Shown here piece by piece: positions 1 through 5,610 of a stretch of DNA of 7,732 nucleotides. Position 1 is the stretch's first letter. Every line of letters begins with the position of its first letter. This DNA is from Desulfocapsa sp. GTDB taxonomy: Bacteria; Desulfobacterota; Desulfobulbia; Desulfobulbales; Desulfocapsaceae. The translations under genes and the position numbers were made by a program. The DNA lies in the NCBI GenBank assembly GCA_030635405.1, contig DAOVZA010000081.1, positions 1-7,732 on the forward strand, written 5' to 3'. The notes under the pieces are model-generated. The model searched no databases, was not told the DNA's origin, and was given only the letters and a program-made list of their open reading frames with translations.

Positions 1-372
1 CTCAGGAAGCTTATCGCCCAGCAACTTCCCGCAGGCCTTTCCCAAAACACGAAGGCCCGTCAAACTTCCAGGATACTCAAGAAGTTTACGGGCCAAATAC
101 TTTTCATACGCATGGGGACCAGCTAAGGAAGAGAAACTCTCACGTGCAGCCACCAGTTCTTTATTAATATCAATTTGTCTCGGACAAACAGTACTACAGG
201 CACCACAAAGCAAACAGGCAGAGAAAATATCAACAAAAACAGCACTGCTTTCTGCAAGACCGAGTGTTTCAATCAGATGCAGTTTGCCCCTTGCCGTATG
301 TCCTTCTCTTCCACTCGTCCTGAAAACAGGACAAACCGTTGAGCAAGCTCCGCATTTTGCACAATCTGACAA
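1..372 (-). CDS. GlcF/LutA-like (Fe-S)-binding oxidoreductase subunit, N-terminal part (runs off the window)
   Basis: The 124 visible residues hold two tandem [4Fe-4S] ferredoxin motifs: C4, C7, C10, C14 (each set followed by Pro) and C53, C56, C59, C63. Between them lies an arginine/glycine stretch (GREGHTARGKLHLIETLG) typical of the iron-sulfur subunits of glycolate or lactate oxidase-type enzymes (COG0247 style). Such proteins pass electrons from a flavin dehydrogenase or to a quinone or heterodisulfide-type partner; the substrate cannot be told here. The C-terminal cysteine-rich (CCG) domains expected in this family would lie beyond position 1. The start is TTG at 372: the frame is closed by the prfB stop TAG at 382-384, only three sense codons lie between, and the first cluster cysteine is residue 4, so no other start fits. 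The ribosome-binding site is weak (AGAG). Spacing from prfB is 9 bp, so it is probably co-transcribed. The family is secure; the specific enzyme is unknown. Confidence 0.85.
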   Translation of the reverse strand, partial: MSDCAKCGACSTVCPVFRTSGREGHTARGKLHLIETLGLAESSAVFVDIFSACLLCGACSTVCPRQIDINKELVAARESFSSLAGPHAYEKYLARKLLEYPGSLTGLRVLGKACGKLLGDKLPE

Positions 373-381
373 GAATTTTCT

Positions 382-1492
382 CTACTTGGCCCAAAGCAGA
401 TAGGCCTTGATAAACATATCAAGATTTCCATCGAGCACAGCATCCACATTTCCCATTTCAACGTCTGTTCGATGATCTTTGATCAGTCGATAGGGTTGCA
501 GAACGTAAGACCTGATCTGACTTCCCCAAGAGATCCCTTTCTTATCTCCGTGCAGATCTTCCTGCTGTTCTGCCTGCTTCTCTTTTTCAAGACTGTAGAG
601 TCTGGCGACCAACATTTTCATGGCAGTATCCTTGTTTCTATGTTGCGAGCGTTCGTTCTGACACTGCACCACAACACCAGTAGGGATATGAGTAAGTCTG
701 ATGGCAGAATCCGTTTTATTAACATGTTGCCCACCGGAGCCACTAGCTCTGTAGGTGTCTATCCTCAGATCCTTATCATCAATTTCAACATCTATATTAT
801 CATCAAGCTCGGGCATAACCATGACTGATGCAAAGGAGGTATGGCGTCTGCCACTGGCATCAAAGGGAGAGATACGTACGAGCCTGTGAATTCCAAGTTC
901 TGAGCGCATATAGCCATAGGCATAACGTCCTTTAATTATGATGGTTACACTCTTGGTTCCAGCCTCATCACCCGCCAGAATATCGAGGATATCAGCCTTA
1001 AAGCCCTTAGCTTCAGCCCAGCGCAGATACATGCGCAGTAGAATCCCAACCCAGTCCTGAGCCTCTGTACCACCTGCACCTGCATGAATGGAAATGATGG
1101 CATTGAGCGAATCATGTTCGCCAGAAAGCATACACTCAAGTTCAGCCAATTCCAAAGCCTTAACCATGGCAGGGATCGCAGCAGCCACCTCATGCTCTGT
1201 ATCGCTGTCTTTTTCTTCGGTGGCCATTTCAAGAAGCAAATCAGCTTCTTCAAGCGCATCCCAGTCATCTTCCCAGCTCTTTATAACATCCTGAAGCTTT
1301 CCAAGTTCCTTCTGAACTCTTTTGGCTGTTTCCGCCTTACCCCAAAAACCAGGCATAAGAGTCTGCTGCTCAAGGTTTTCAAGATCATTTTTCAGTTTAG
1401 CTAAGTCAAAGATGCTCCTTCAAGGCCAGCATTCGACCTTTCAGATCCTGCAGTTTCTGTTTAGAGACTGCAGCTCCGGTTTCCGTAGACAT
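382..1492 (-). CDS. prfB: Peptide chain release factor 2, expressed by programmed +1 frameshift
   Basis: RF2 recognises UAA and UGA stop codons and triggers peptide release on the ribosome. The gene is read as two frames: ATG at 1492 gives 28 codons to CTT (1409-1411), the ribosome skips the T at 1408, and reading resumes at GAC (1405-1407) to the TAG at 382-384. The total is 369 aa, close to the 365 of E. coli. In full-length numbering the SPF stop-recognition tripeptide is at about 208-210 (RISPFDASGRRHTSF) and the peptidyl-transferase GGQ motif at about 253-255 (ASGSGGQHVNKTDSA), near the E. coli positions of 205-207 and 250-252. Upstream of the ATG, GGAG (1501-1504) sits 8 bases away and just past the lnt stop. 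The open frame that begins at the internal ATG at 1356 (MPGFWGKAE) is therefore not the true start. The gene lies in the corC-lnt-prfB-FeS cluster. Its own in-frame UGA makes expression self-limiting through RF2 level, as is known for this family. Confidence 0.97.
1405..1420 (-). promoter_or_regulatory. prfB programmed +1 frameshift site (internal Shine-Dalgarno plus CTTTGAC slip site)
   Basis: On the minus strand the order is AAGGAG (1415-1420), CAT (1412-1414), CTT (1409-1411), TGA (1406-1408), C (1405). Spacing between the Shine-Dalgarno-like hexamer and the CTT slip codon is three bases, the same as in E. coli prfB (AGGGGG-TAT-CTT-TGA-C). When RF2 is scarce, the ribosome pauses at UGA, the peptidyl-tRNA(Leu) slips from CUU to UUU, and GAC (Asp) is read next. 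When RF2 is plentiful, termination gives a 28-residue peptide. The frame downstream of the slip (DLAKLKNDLENLEQQTLMPGFW) joins smoothly to the RF2 N-terminal helical domain, which supports function. Confidence 0.97.
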
Positions 1493-1509
1493 GATTAATG
1501 CTCCAGGTT

Positions 1510-3081
1510 TTAATAGTGTAGTGTTTTTATATATTTTTTTCGTCTGGGAGCAAATAGTACCCCTAAACAAACTAATGCAAGACAAGCTGGACCAAAGAGG
1601 AAACCGCCCCGAACAAAAAGGGTTTTTTCTTCCATGAGTTTCACCTCTTCAGTGGCATCCCAGGGAACAAACAGAGGTGACACGTTTTGTAAATGTCCAA
1701 TGGGGTCAATAAATCCTGAAAAGCCCGTATTTGCTGACCGCACAATGGATCTTCGTGTTTCTACTGCTCGTAGTCTGGTCATGGCCAGAGTCTGATGTGG
1801 CGCACTTGATTTTCCATACCAGGCGTCATTGGTCATATTTACCAGTAGATTAGCACCCTCATCAACCCATCTTCTCGAGATATCACCAAAGATGGATTCG
1901 AAGCAGATTAATACTCCAATCCGAGCCGTCTTACAAGCAGGAGGATTGCGAATTTCTCCACGACTAAAGTCACCCACAGCCTCAACCAATGGTGCAATAA
2001 AGGTTAGATATTCTTTGAAAGGTACGTACTCTCCGAAGGGCACAAGGTGGCTCTTTGAAGTACGGGAAACAATTTTACCCCTTGAGTCAAAAAGAACACT
2101 TGAATTATAGAACGAGATATTCTCCGGCTGTTTTTTATCCCTTTCATACCAGGGAGATCCGGCTAACAGCATTACATTTTCTTCTTTTACAAGGGTAGTG
2201 ACCGGCGCCAACAAAGGATTATTAAAAGGAAAAAATGGAATCGATGTTTCCGGCCAGACAATCAAATCAGGCCGAAAACCTTTCCCATTCATCTGTTGCA
2301 GAGATTGTTTGACGTAGCCTTTAACCGTTGCTTCCCGCCTGGCCGGATTCCACTTTTGAGCCTGATCAACATTCCCCTGAATCACCGCGACAGTAATCGT
2401 CTCTGCCTGTGCCATTGCATCTTCTACCTGCTGACAGCGCCAGTTTGAATACATAGCCGCGGTAACAAACAACAGAAAGACAGGAGCAGCCATTCGCACA
2501 GTTTTCCTCAGATCTAAGCGTAGCAGGATAACAAGAGCAAACAATGCGTTTAGCAGCACAATCAGAAAGCTTAAACCATAATGGCCCCAGATATCCGCAG
2601 ATTGGAAAAGAAAGGGAAGAGAAGCGACACCATAGCCAATATCCATCCAGGGAAAACCTGAAAACAAAAAGGAGCGAAGAAAATCCAGGCCAACCCATGC
2701 TGCCGGAAGAAGCAACATACTAATGTACGGAGAGAATCTATCCACAAACAAACGGGCTAAAAGTACAAAAACAACGAGATATCCTGTCATATACAGACAG
2801 AGTAATAGCAGTGCTGGAATTGACAAAAACAGCGGCAAACCACCATACTGCCCCAGCACAAAAACAATCCAGTAGAGCTGAAGCAGAAAGTGTCCGATAC
2901 CAGTAAGCAAAGCACAAAGCACAGCTTGTTTTCTACTTACTTTGCAAACATGTACAAAGAAAAGAACAAGAGCCACAGCCAGTAAGAGCCAGCTCCAGGT
3001 TTTACCCGCCATGGCCTGCGAAAGCAAAATGACAGTTACAATACTAACCAGTAATGAACCACCGGCAGAACCCTTTTTCAT
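1510..3081 (-). CDS. lnt: Apolipoprotein N-acyltransferase
   Basis: Lnt is an inner-membrane enzyme that transfers an acyl chain from a phospholipid to the N-terminal cysteine of diacylglyceryl apolipoproteins, completing triacylated lipoproteins. The 523-aa product has a membrane-embedded N-terminal half (about six to seven hydrophobic segments between residues 8 and 212), a periplasmic nitrilase-like domain (about 227-470) and a C-terminal membrane helix (about 489-510). The catalytic triad is present: E278 in IVWPETS, K343 in SKSHLVPFGEYVPF, and C393 in VLICFESIFGD, matching E267, K335 and C387 of E. coli. The NDAWYG motif follows at 418-423. The ATG start overlaps the TGA stop of the corC-like gene by 4 bp (3078-3081) and has a strong ribosome-binding site (AAGGTGGGG) just upstream, inside that gene. 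corC next to lnt is a widespread gene order, seen also in E. coli. Length and motifs are normal, so the enzyme should be active. Confidence 0.96.
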   Translation of the reverse strand: MKKGSAGGSLLVSIVTVILLSQAMAGKTWSWLLLAVALVLFFVHVCKVSRKQAVLCALLTGIGHFLLQLYWIVFVLGQYGGLPLFLSIPALLLLCLYMTGYLVVFVLLARLFVDRFSPYISMLLLPAAWVGLDFLRSFLFSGFPWMDIGYGVASLPFLFQSADIWGHYGLSFLIVLLNALFALVILLRLDLRKTVRMAAPVFLLFVTAAMYSNWRCQQVEDAMAQAETITVAVIQGNVDQAQKWNPARREATVKGYVKQSLQQMNGKGFRPDLIVWPETSIPFFPFNNPLLAPVTTLVKEENVMLLAGSPWYERDKKQPENISFYNSSVLFDSRGKIVSRTSKSHLVPFGEYVPFKEYLTFIAPLVEAVGDFSRGEIRNPPACKTARIGVLICFESIFGDISRRWVDEGANLLVNMTNDAWYGKSSAPHQTLAMTRLRAVETRRSIVRSANTGFSGFIDPIGHLQNVSPLFVPWDATEEVKLMEEKTLFVRGGFLFGPACLALVCLGVLFAPRRKKYIKTLHY

Positions 3082-3965
3082 TCCCCACCTTCCACAGCAA
3101 CGGAGGGTAAACGGGTGACCCGTAACAAATCTATCTGACGCTTACTCGCGGCAAGAACTGTAAATTTCAATCCATCAGCCTCAACGCTATCGCCAACAAC
3201 AGCAAGACGACCAAGCAGAAAAATCACACAACCACCAATGGACTCATAGCTTCCTTCTGCCATTTTCACATCAAAATACTCTTCAATCACTTCGATATCA
3301 GCCTGAGCCTTCACCTGAACAGTATTCTCATCGATTATCTGTAAAAGGCTTCTGTCTACATCGTATTCATCATCAATCTCACCTACGATTTCCTCCAGAA
3401 TATCCTCAAGACTAACCAGCCCACGCACTGAGCCAAATTCGTCAGCAACCACTGCCAGATGCACTTTTTGTTTCTGGAATTCCCGCAACAGATCAACAAT
3501 GGGCTTATCTTCCAGAATAACCATTGGGGGGTTCAGGTAGTCAGCAAGAGATTTCCCCCCAAGACTTCTTGTACATATTCGCAGAAGATCCTTAGCGTGC
3601 ACAATCCCTACGATATTATCGGCATTATCATCATAAATGGGAATTCTGGTAAAACCCTTTTCAATGACCATCTCCACAAGTTCTGACATTTCGGTGCTCA
3701 CATCAGCACTGACTATTTCAGTTGACGGGGTCATAACTTCTCCCACCAATGTGTCATGAAAGTCAAAGATGGAGTTAATCATCCTCTCTTCAAGCGAGGA
3801 GATCAATCCCTGTTCTTCACCTTCTTCAAGCAGTTCCTGAATCTCCTGCTCGAGGTCTTCAGTGGTTTCCGGAGCTCGCCCAAAACTTAGTATAGATGCT
3901 AAACGAGATAACAAATTCTTTTTTTCAGCCTGAACAGCCGGTTCTTCAGTGTTTTCTTTTGTCAT
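3078..3965 (-). CDS. corC: CorC/HlyC-family CBS-domain protein (E. coli YbeX/CorC-like)
   Basis: The product has 295 aa, close to the 292 of E. coli CorC, and lacks the membrane DUF21 domain, so it should be cytosolic. An acidic N-terminal helical region (1-75) leads into two CBS domains: about 78-135 with VGEVMTPSTEIVSADVS and FTRIPIYDDNADNIVGIVHAKDLL, and about 143-200 with VVADEFGSVRGLVSLEDILEEIVGEI. A CorC_HlyC domain follows at about 208-286. CBS pairs commonly bind adenine nucleotides. CorC has been linked to magnesium/cobalt efflux and, in E. coli, YbeX to ribosome metabolism; the exact role here cannot be read from sequence. It is the first gene of the four-gene minus-strand cluster and overlaps lnt by 4 bp. 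The ATG at 3965 has no clear Shine-Dalgarno sequence (upstream bases are AT-rich), but the N-terminus aligns well with the family and no better start is seen. The older name 'hemolysin' for this family is misleading. Confidence 0.9.
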   Translation of the reverse strand: MTKENTEEPAVQAEKKNLLSRLASILSFGRAPETTEDLEQEIQELLEEGEEQGLISSLEERMINSIFDFHDTLVGEVMTPSTEIVSADVSTEMSELVEMVIEKGFTRIPIYDDNADNIVGIVHAKDLLRICTRSLGGKSLADYLNPPMVILEDKPIVDLLREFQKQKVHLAVVADEFGSVRGLVSLEDILEEIVGEIDDEYDVDRSLLQIIDENTVQVKAQADIEVIEEYFDVKMAEGSYESIGGCVIFLLGRLAVVGDSVEADGLKFTVLAASKRQIDLLRVTRLPSVAVEGGE

Positions 3966-4054
3966 ATTTATGTTGTATTAAAAATCGGAATCTATTGAAA
4001 TGAAGTACTGGTGAAATAGTACCTTTTTTCTTTTCTAATTGCCATGGTATGATT

Positions 4055-4084
4055 ATAGTAGGCATGATTCAATAATGTTGCCAA
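4055..4084 (-). promoter_or_regulatory. Candidate sigma-70-type promoter for the corC-lnt-prfB-FeS cluster
   Basis: On the minus strand TTGGCA (4079-4084; 5 of 6 to the -35 consensus) is followed after 18 bases by TACTAT (4055-4060; 4 of 6, keeping the first two and last two positions of the -10). Transcription would begin near 4048, leaving a leader of about 83 bases before the ATG at 3965. A better-looking TATAAT (4052-4057) lies three bases on but would need a 21-base spacer. This is a pattern match only. Confidence 0.35.
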
Positions 4085-4116
4085 AAAAGATCGTTTTATG
4101 CAAACATTCGATCGTA

Positions 4117-4128
4117 TAAAATATTTTA
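4117..4128. repeat. Perfect 12-bp AT-only palindrome in the divergent intergenic region
   Basis: TAAAATATTTTA reads the same on both strands. It ends inside the candidate -35 element (4126-4131) of the rightward promoter. It could be an operator, or simply a product of AT-rich sequence; with only A and T in it, a chance origin is quite possible. Confidence 0.4.
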
Positions 4129-4156
4129 ACAATAGCATTATGATGCAGACTATAAT
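4126..4156 (+). promoter_or_regulatory. Candidate sigma-70-type promoter for the carboxylase operon
   Basis: TTAACA (4126-4131; 5 of 6 to TTGACA) and a perfect TATAAT (4151-4156) are separated by 19 bases, slightly longer than the optimal 17. A start near 4163 would leave a leader of about 20 bases that contains the AGAGGA ribosome-binding site at 4172-4177. Position, AT-rich setting and the perfect -10 box support it; the long spacer suggests a weak or regulated promoter. Confidence 0.5.
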
Positions 4157-4158
4157 GC
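4135..4158. repeat. Inverted repeat GCATTAT-N10-ATAATGC over the carboxylase promoter -10 box
   Basis: The arms are 4135-4141 and 4152-4158, perfect over 7 bp with a 10-bp spacer (17 bp centre to centre, roughly one and a half helical turns). The right arm covers most of the candidate TATAAT box (4151-4156), a location suited to a repressor. No known regulator motif is recognised. Confidence 0.45.
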
Positions 4159-4171
4159 CTGTGTCACCATA

Positions 4172-4177
4172 AGAGGA
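4172..4177 (+). promoter_or_regulatory. Ribosome-binding site that fixes the TTG start of the biotin carboxylase
   Basis: AGAGGA lies five bases (TTAAA) before the TTG at 4183. It supports TTG as the start, since no ATG is placed to include the conserved N-terminal KVLIANRGEIAIRI motif. Confidence 0.75.
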
Positions 4178-4182
4178 TTAAA

Positions 4183-5586
4183 TTGGACGGAAAAGTTCTT
4201 ATTGCAAACAGGGGCGAAATCGCCATCCGAATCATGGAGGCCTGTAAAGATCTGGATCTTGACTACGTAGTCATTTACACCGAAGCAGATAAAGATTCAG
4301 AGCATGTTCAAAGAAATATCACCAGCGGACCTGACCAGAATGCCTGGCGCATCAACAGTTACACAGAACCAAATGATCTCTTTGCTGTAGCCACACATAC
4401 AGACTGCACCGCTATCCACCCGGGATACGGTTTCTTTTCAGAAGATTTTCGTTTTGCCAGACGTGCTACCATTCGCGATCATTCACTGATTTTCATCGGC
4501 CCAAACTGGGAAGTCATTAAAAACCTTGGCGACAAAATCAACACAAAAAAAGTTGCCAATGAGTTAAACATTCCAACCATTCCCGGTACCGACAGCCCCA
4601 TTTACAATGAGATGGAAGCTGAAGAAATCGCTCTTCATCTGCTTGAGAGTCAAAGAGTACAAAATATTGCGCGCCCATCCATCCTTATTAAAGCTGCTGC
4701 CGGCGGCGGTGGCATGGGGATTGAAGAAGTCACTGAGATTGCCGAATTTCGCCGTGTTTATCGTCAGGTACAGAACTATGCCAAGCGTCAGTTTGGAGAT
4801 GGCGGAGTACTCATAGAACAATGCCTTACCGATTATAATCACCTTGAAGTGCAGTTGCTCTGTTCCCGCCACGGTGAACGTATCCACTTTAGCTCCAGAA
4901 ACTGTACCATCCAGTCAACGGGTCGCCAGAAACGAGTTGAGGCTGCCCCCGGATTTCATTCATCCTGTTTTGACTATGATTTTGACGAGAAAAAAGTTCT
5001 CGACCAGATTGTTGAATACTCCCTGAAACTTGCCGCTCATGTTCGTTATGACAATGTCGGTACCTGGGAGTGGATTATCTCTCGCTCAGGTCAGCCATAT
5101 CTGCTCGAAGTCAACACCAGAATTCAGGTGGAAAATGATGTCTCTGCCCGTATCAGCTATATGGATGGCAAACATCCCAACCTGATTCGAGAACAAATCC
5201 GACTCGCACTAGGCGAAAAGATCGGCTACAAGCAGAACAATGTGGAATTTAAAGGGGCATCCATTGAACTGCGCATTGTGGCAGAAGACACAAGGCGTGG
5301 TTTTGCTCCATGGATCGGTACCATCACCGACTTTACTTTCCCCAAGCATGACTGGTCAGTTGTATACACCCATGTTCCCTTTGACCGCCCATACACCATC
5401 CCTAGTGAATATGACCCAAACCTTGCATTAGCCCTTGTTTGGGGTAGAAACATGGATGAAGCAAAAAAACGTGCAGCCCAGTTTATTGATGAAACACGAA
5501 TCGAAGGAACAGATTCTAAGGGCGGCTCCATTACAACAAATCTTGAATATTTAAAAACTAACCTGGACCGGCTGTTGACCTTCTAA
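4183..5586 (+). CDS. Biotin carboxylase subunit of acetyl-/acyl-CoA carboxylase, divergent AccC-like
   Basis: The enzyme uses ATP and bicarbonate to carboxylate biotin on a carrier protein, the first half-reaction of acyl-CoA carboxylase. The 467-aa product (E. coli AccC has 449) shows the N-terminal VLIANRGEIAIRI motif, HPGYGFFSE (79-87), K118 in GDK, a glycine-rich ATP loop with K170 (LIKAAAGGGGMG), H220 in NHLEVQ, E296 in GTWEW, and E309, N311, R313, Q315 and E317 in LLEVNTRIQVEND. R364 in ELRIVAED matches the catalytic R338 of E. coli, and K250 matches K238. Two conserved places differ: the usual CSMQRRHQK reads CTIQSTGRQK (one residue longer, His replaced), and QVEHP reads QVEND. No biotinyl carrier domain (AMKM-type lysine) is fused at the C-terminus. 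The start is TTG with a good ribosome-binding site; the gene ends in two successive TAA codons. It sits 24 bp before the carboxyltransferase, so acetyl-CoA carboxylase is the most likely role. A propionyl- or other acyl-CoA substrate is possible, as the biotin carboxylase itself does not reveal it. Confidence 0.9.
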   Translation: MDGKVLIANRGEIAIRIMEACKDLDLDYVVIYTEADKDSEHVQRNITSGPDQNAWRINSYTEPNDLFAVATHTDCTAIHPGYGFFSEDFRFARRATIRDHSLIFIGPNWEVIKNLGDKINTKKVANELNIPTIPGTDSPIYNEMEAEEIALHLLESQRVQNIARPSILIKAAAGGGGMGIEEVTEIAEFRRVYRQVQNYAKRQFGDGGVLIEQCLTDYNHLEVQLLCSRHGERIHFSSRNCTIQSTGRQKRVEAAPGFHSSCFDYDFDEKKVLDQIVEYSLKLAAHVRYDNVGTWEWIISRSGQPYLLEVNTRIQVENDVSARISYMDGKHPNLIREQIRLALGEKIGYKQNNVEFKGASIELRIVAEDTRRGFAPWIGTITDFTFPKHDWSVVYTHVPFDRPYTIPSEYDPNLALALVWGRNMDEAKKRAAQFIDETRIEGTDSKGGSITTNLEYLKTNLDRLLTF

Positions 5587-5610
5587 TAAAACGTACCGGA
5601 ACATCGCCAT

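Noticed and set aside
273..461. 62-codon minus-strand open frame spanning the prfB end and the iron-sulfur gene start
   Set aside because: It is out of frame with both; the frame with two four-cysteine ferredoxin motifs is clearly the real one in this stretch.
472..828. 118-codon plus-strand open frame opposite prfB
   Set aside because: It lies antisense to the conserved RF2 catalytic region with GGQ and SPF motifs; no family resemblance and no ribosome-binding site were seen.
1084..1404. 106-codon plus-strand open frame opposite the prfB N-terminal region
   Set aside because: It is antisense to the RF2 helical domain and ends beside the frameshift site by chance; no protein features were recognised.
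1406..1408. TGA within prfB as a sign of a pseudogene
   Set aside because: The stop is part of a complete programmed frameshift site, and all RF2 motifs downstream are intact.
4005..4030. GTACT/AGTAC hairpin followed by a T-rich run, resembling a terminator on the plus strand
   Set aside because: The stem is only five base pairs and AT-rich, and no plus-strand gene ends upstream of it; it lies in the leader of the divergent corC-like gene.
5587..5610. Possible small gene or regulatory hairpin between the biotin carboxylase and carboxyltransferase genes
   Set aside because: The gap is only 24 bases, with no symmetry and no open frame of interest; it serves as a spacer with a weak ribosome-binding site.
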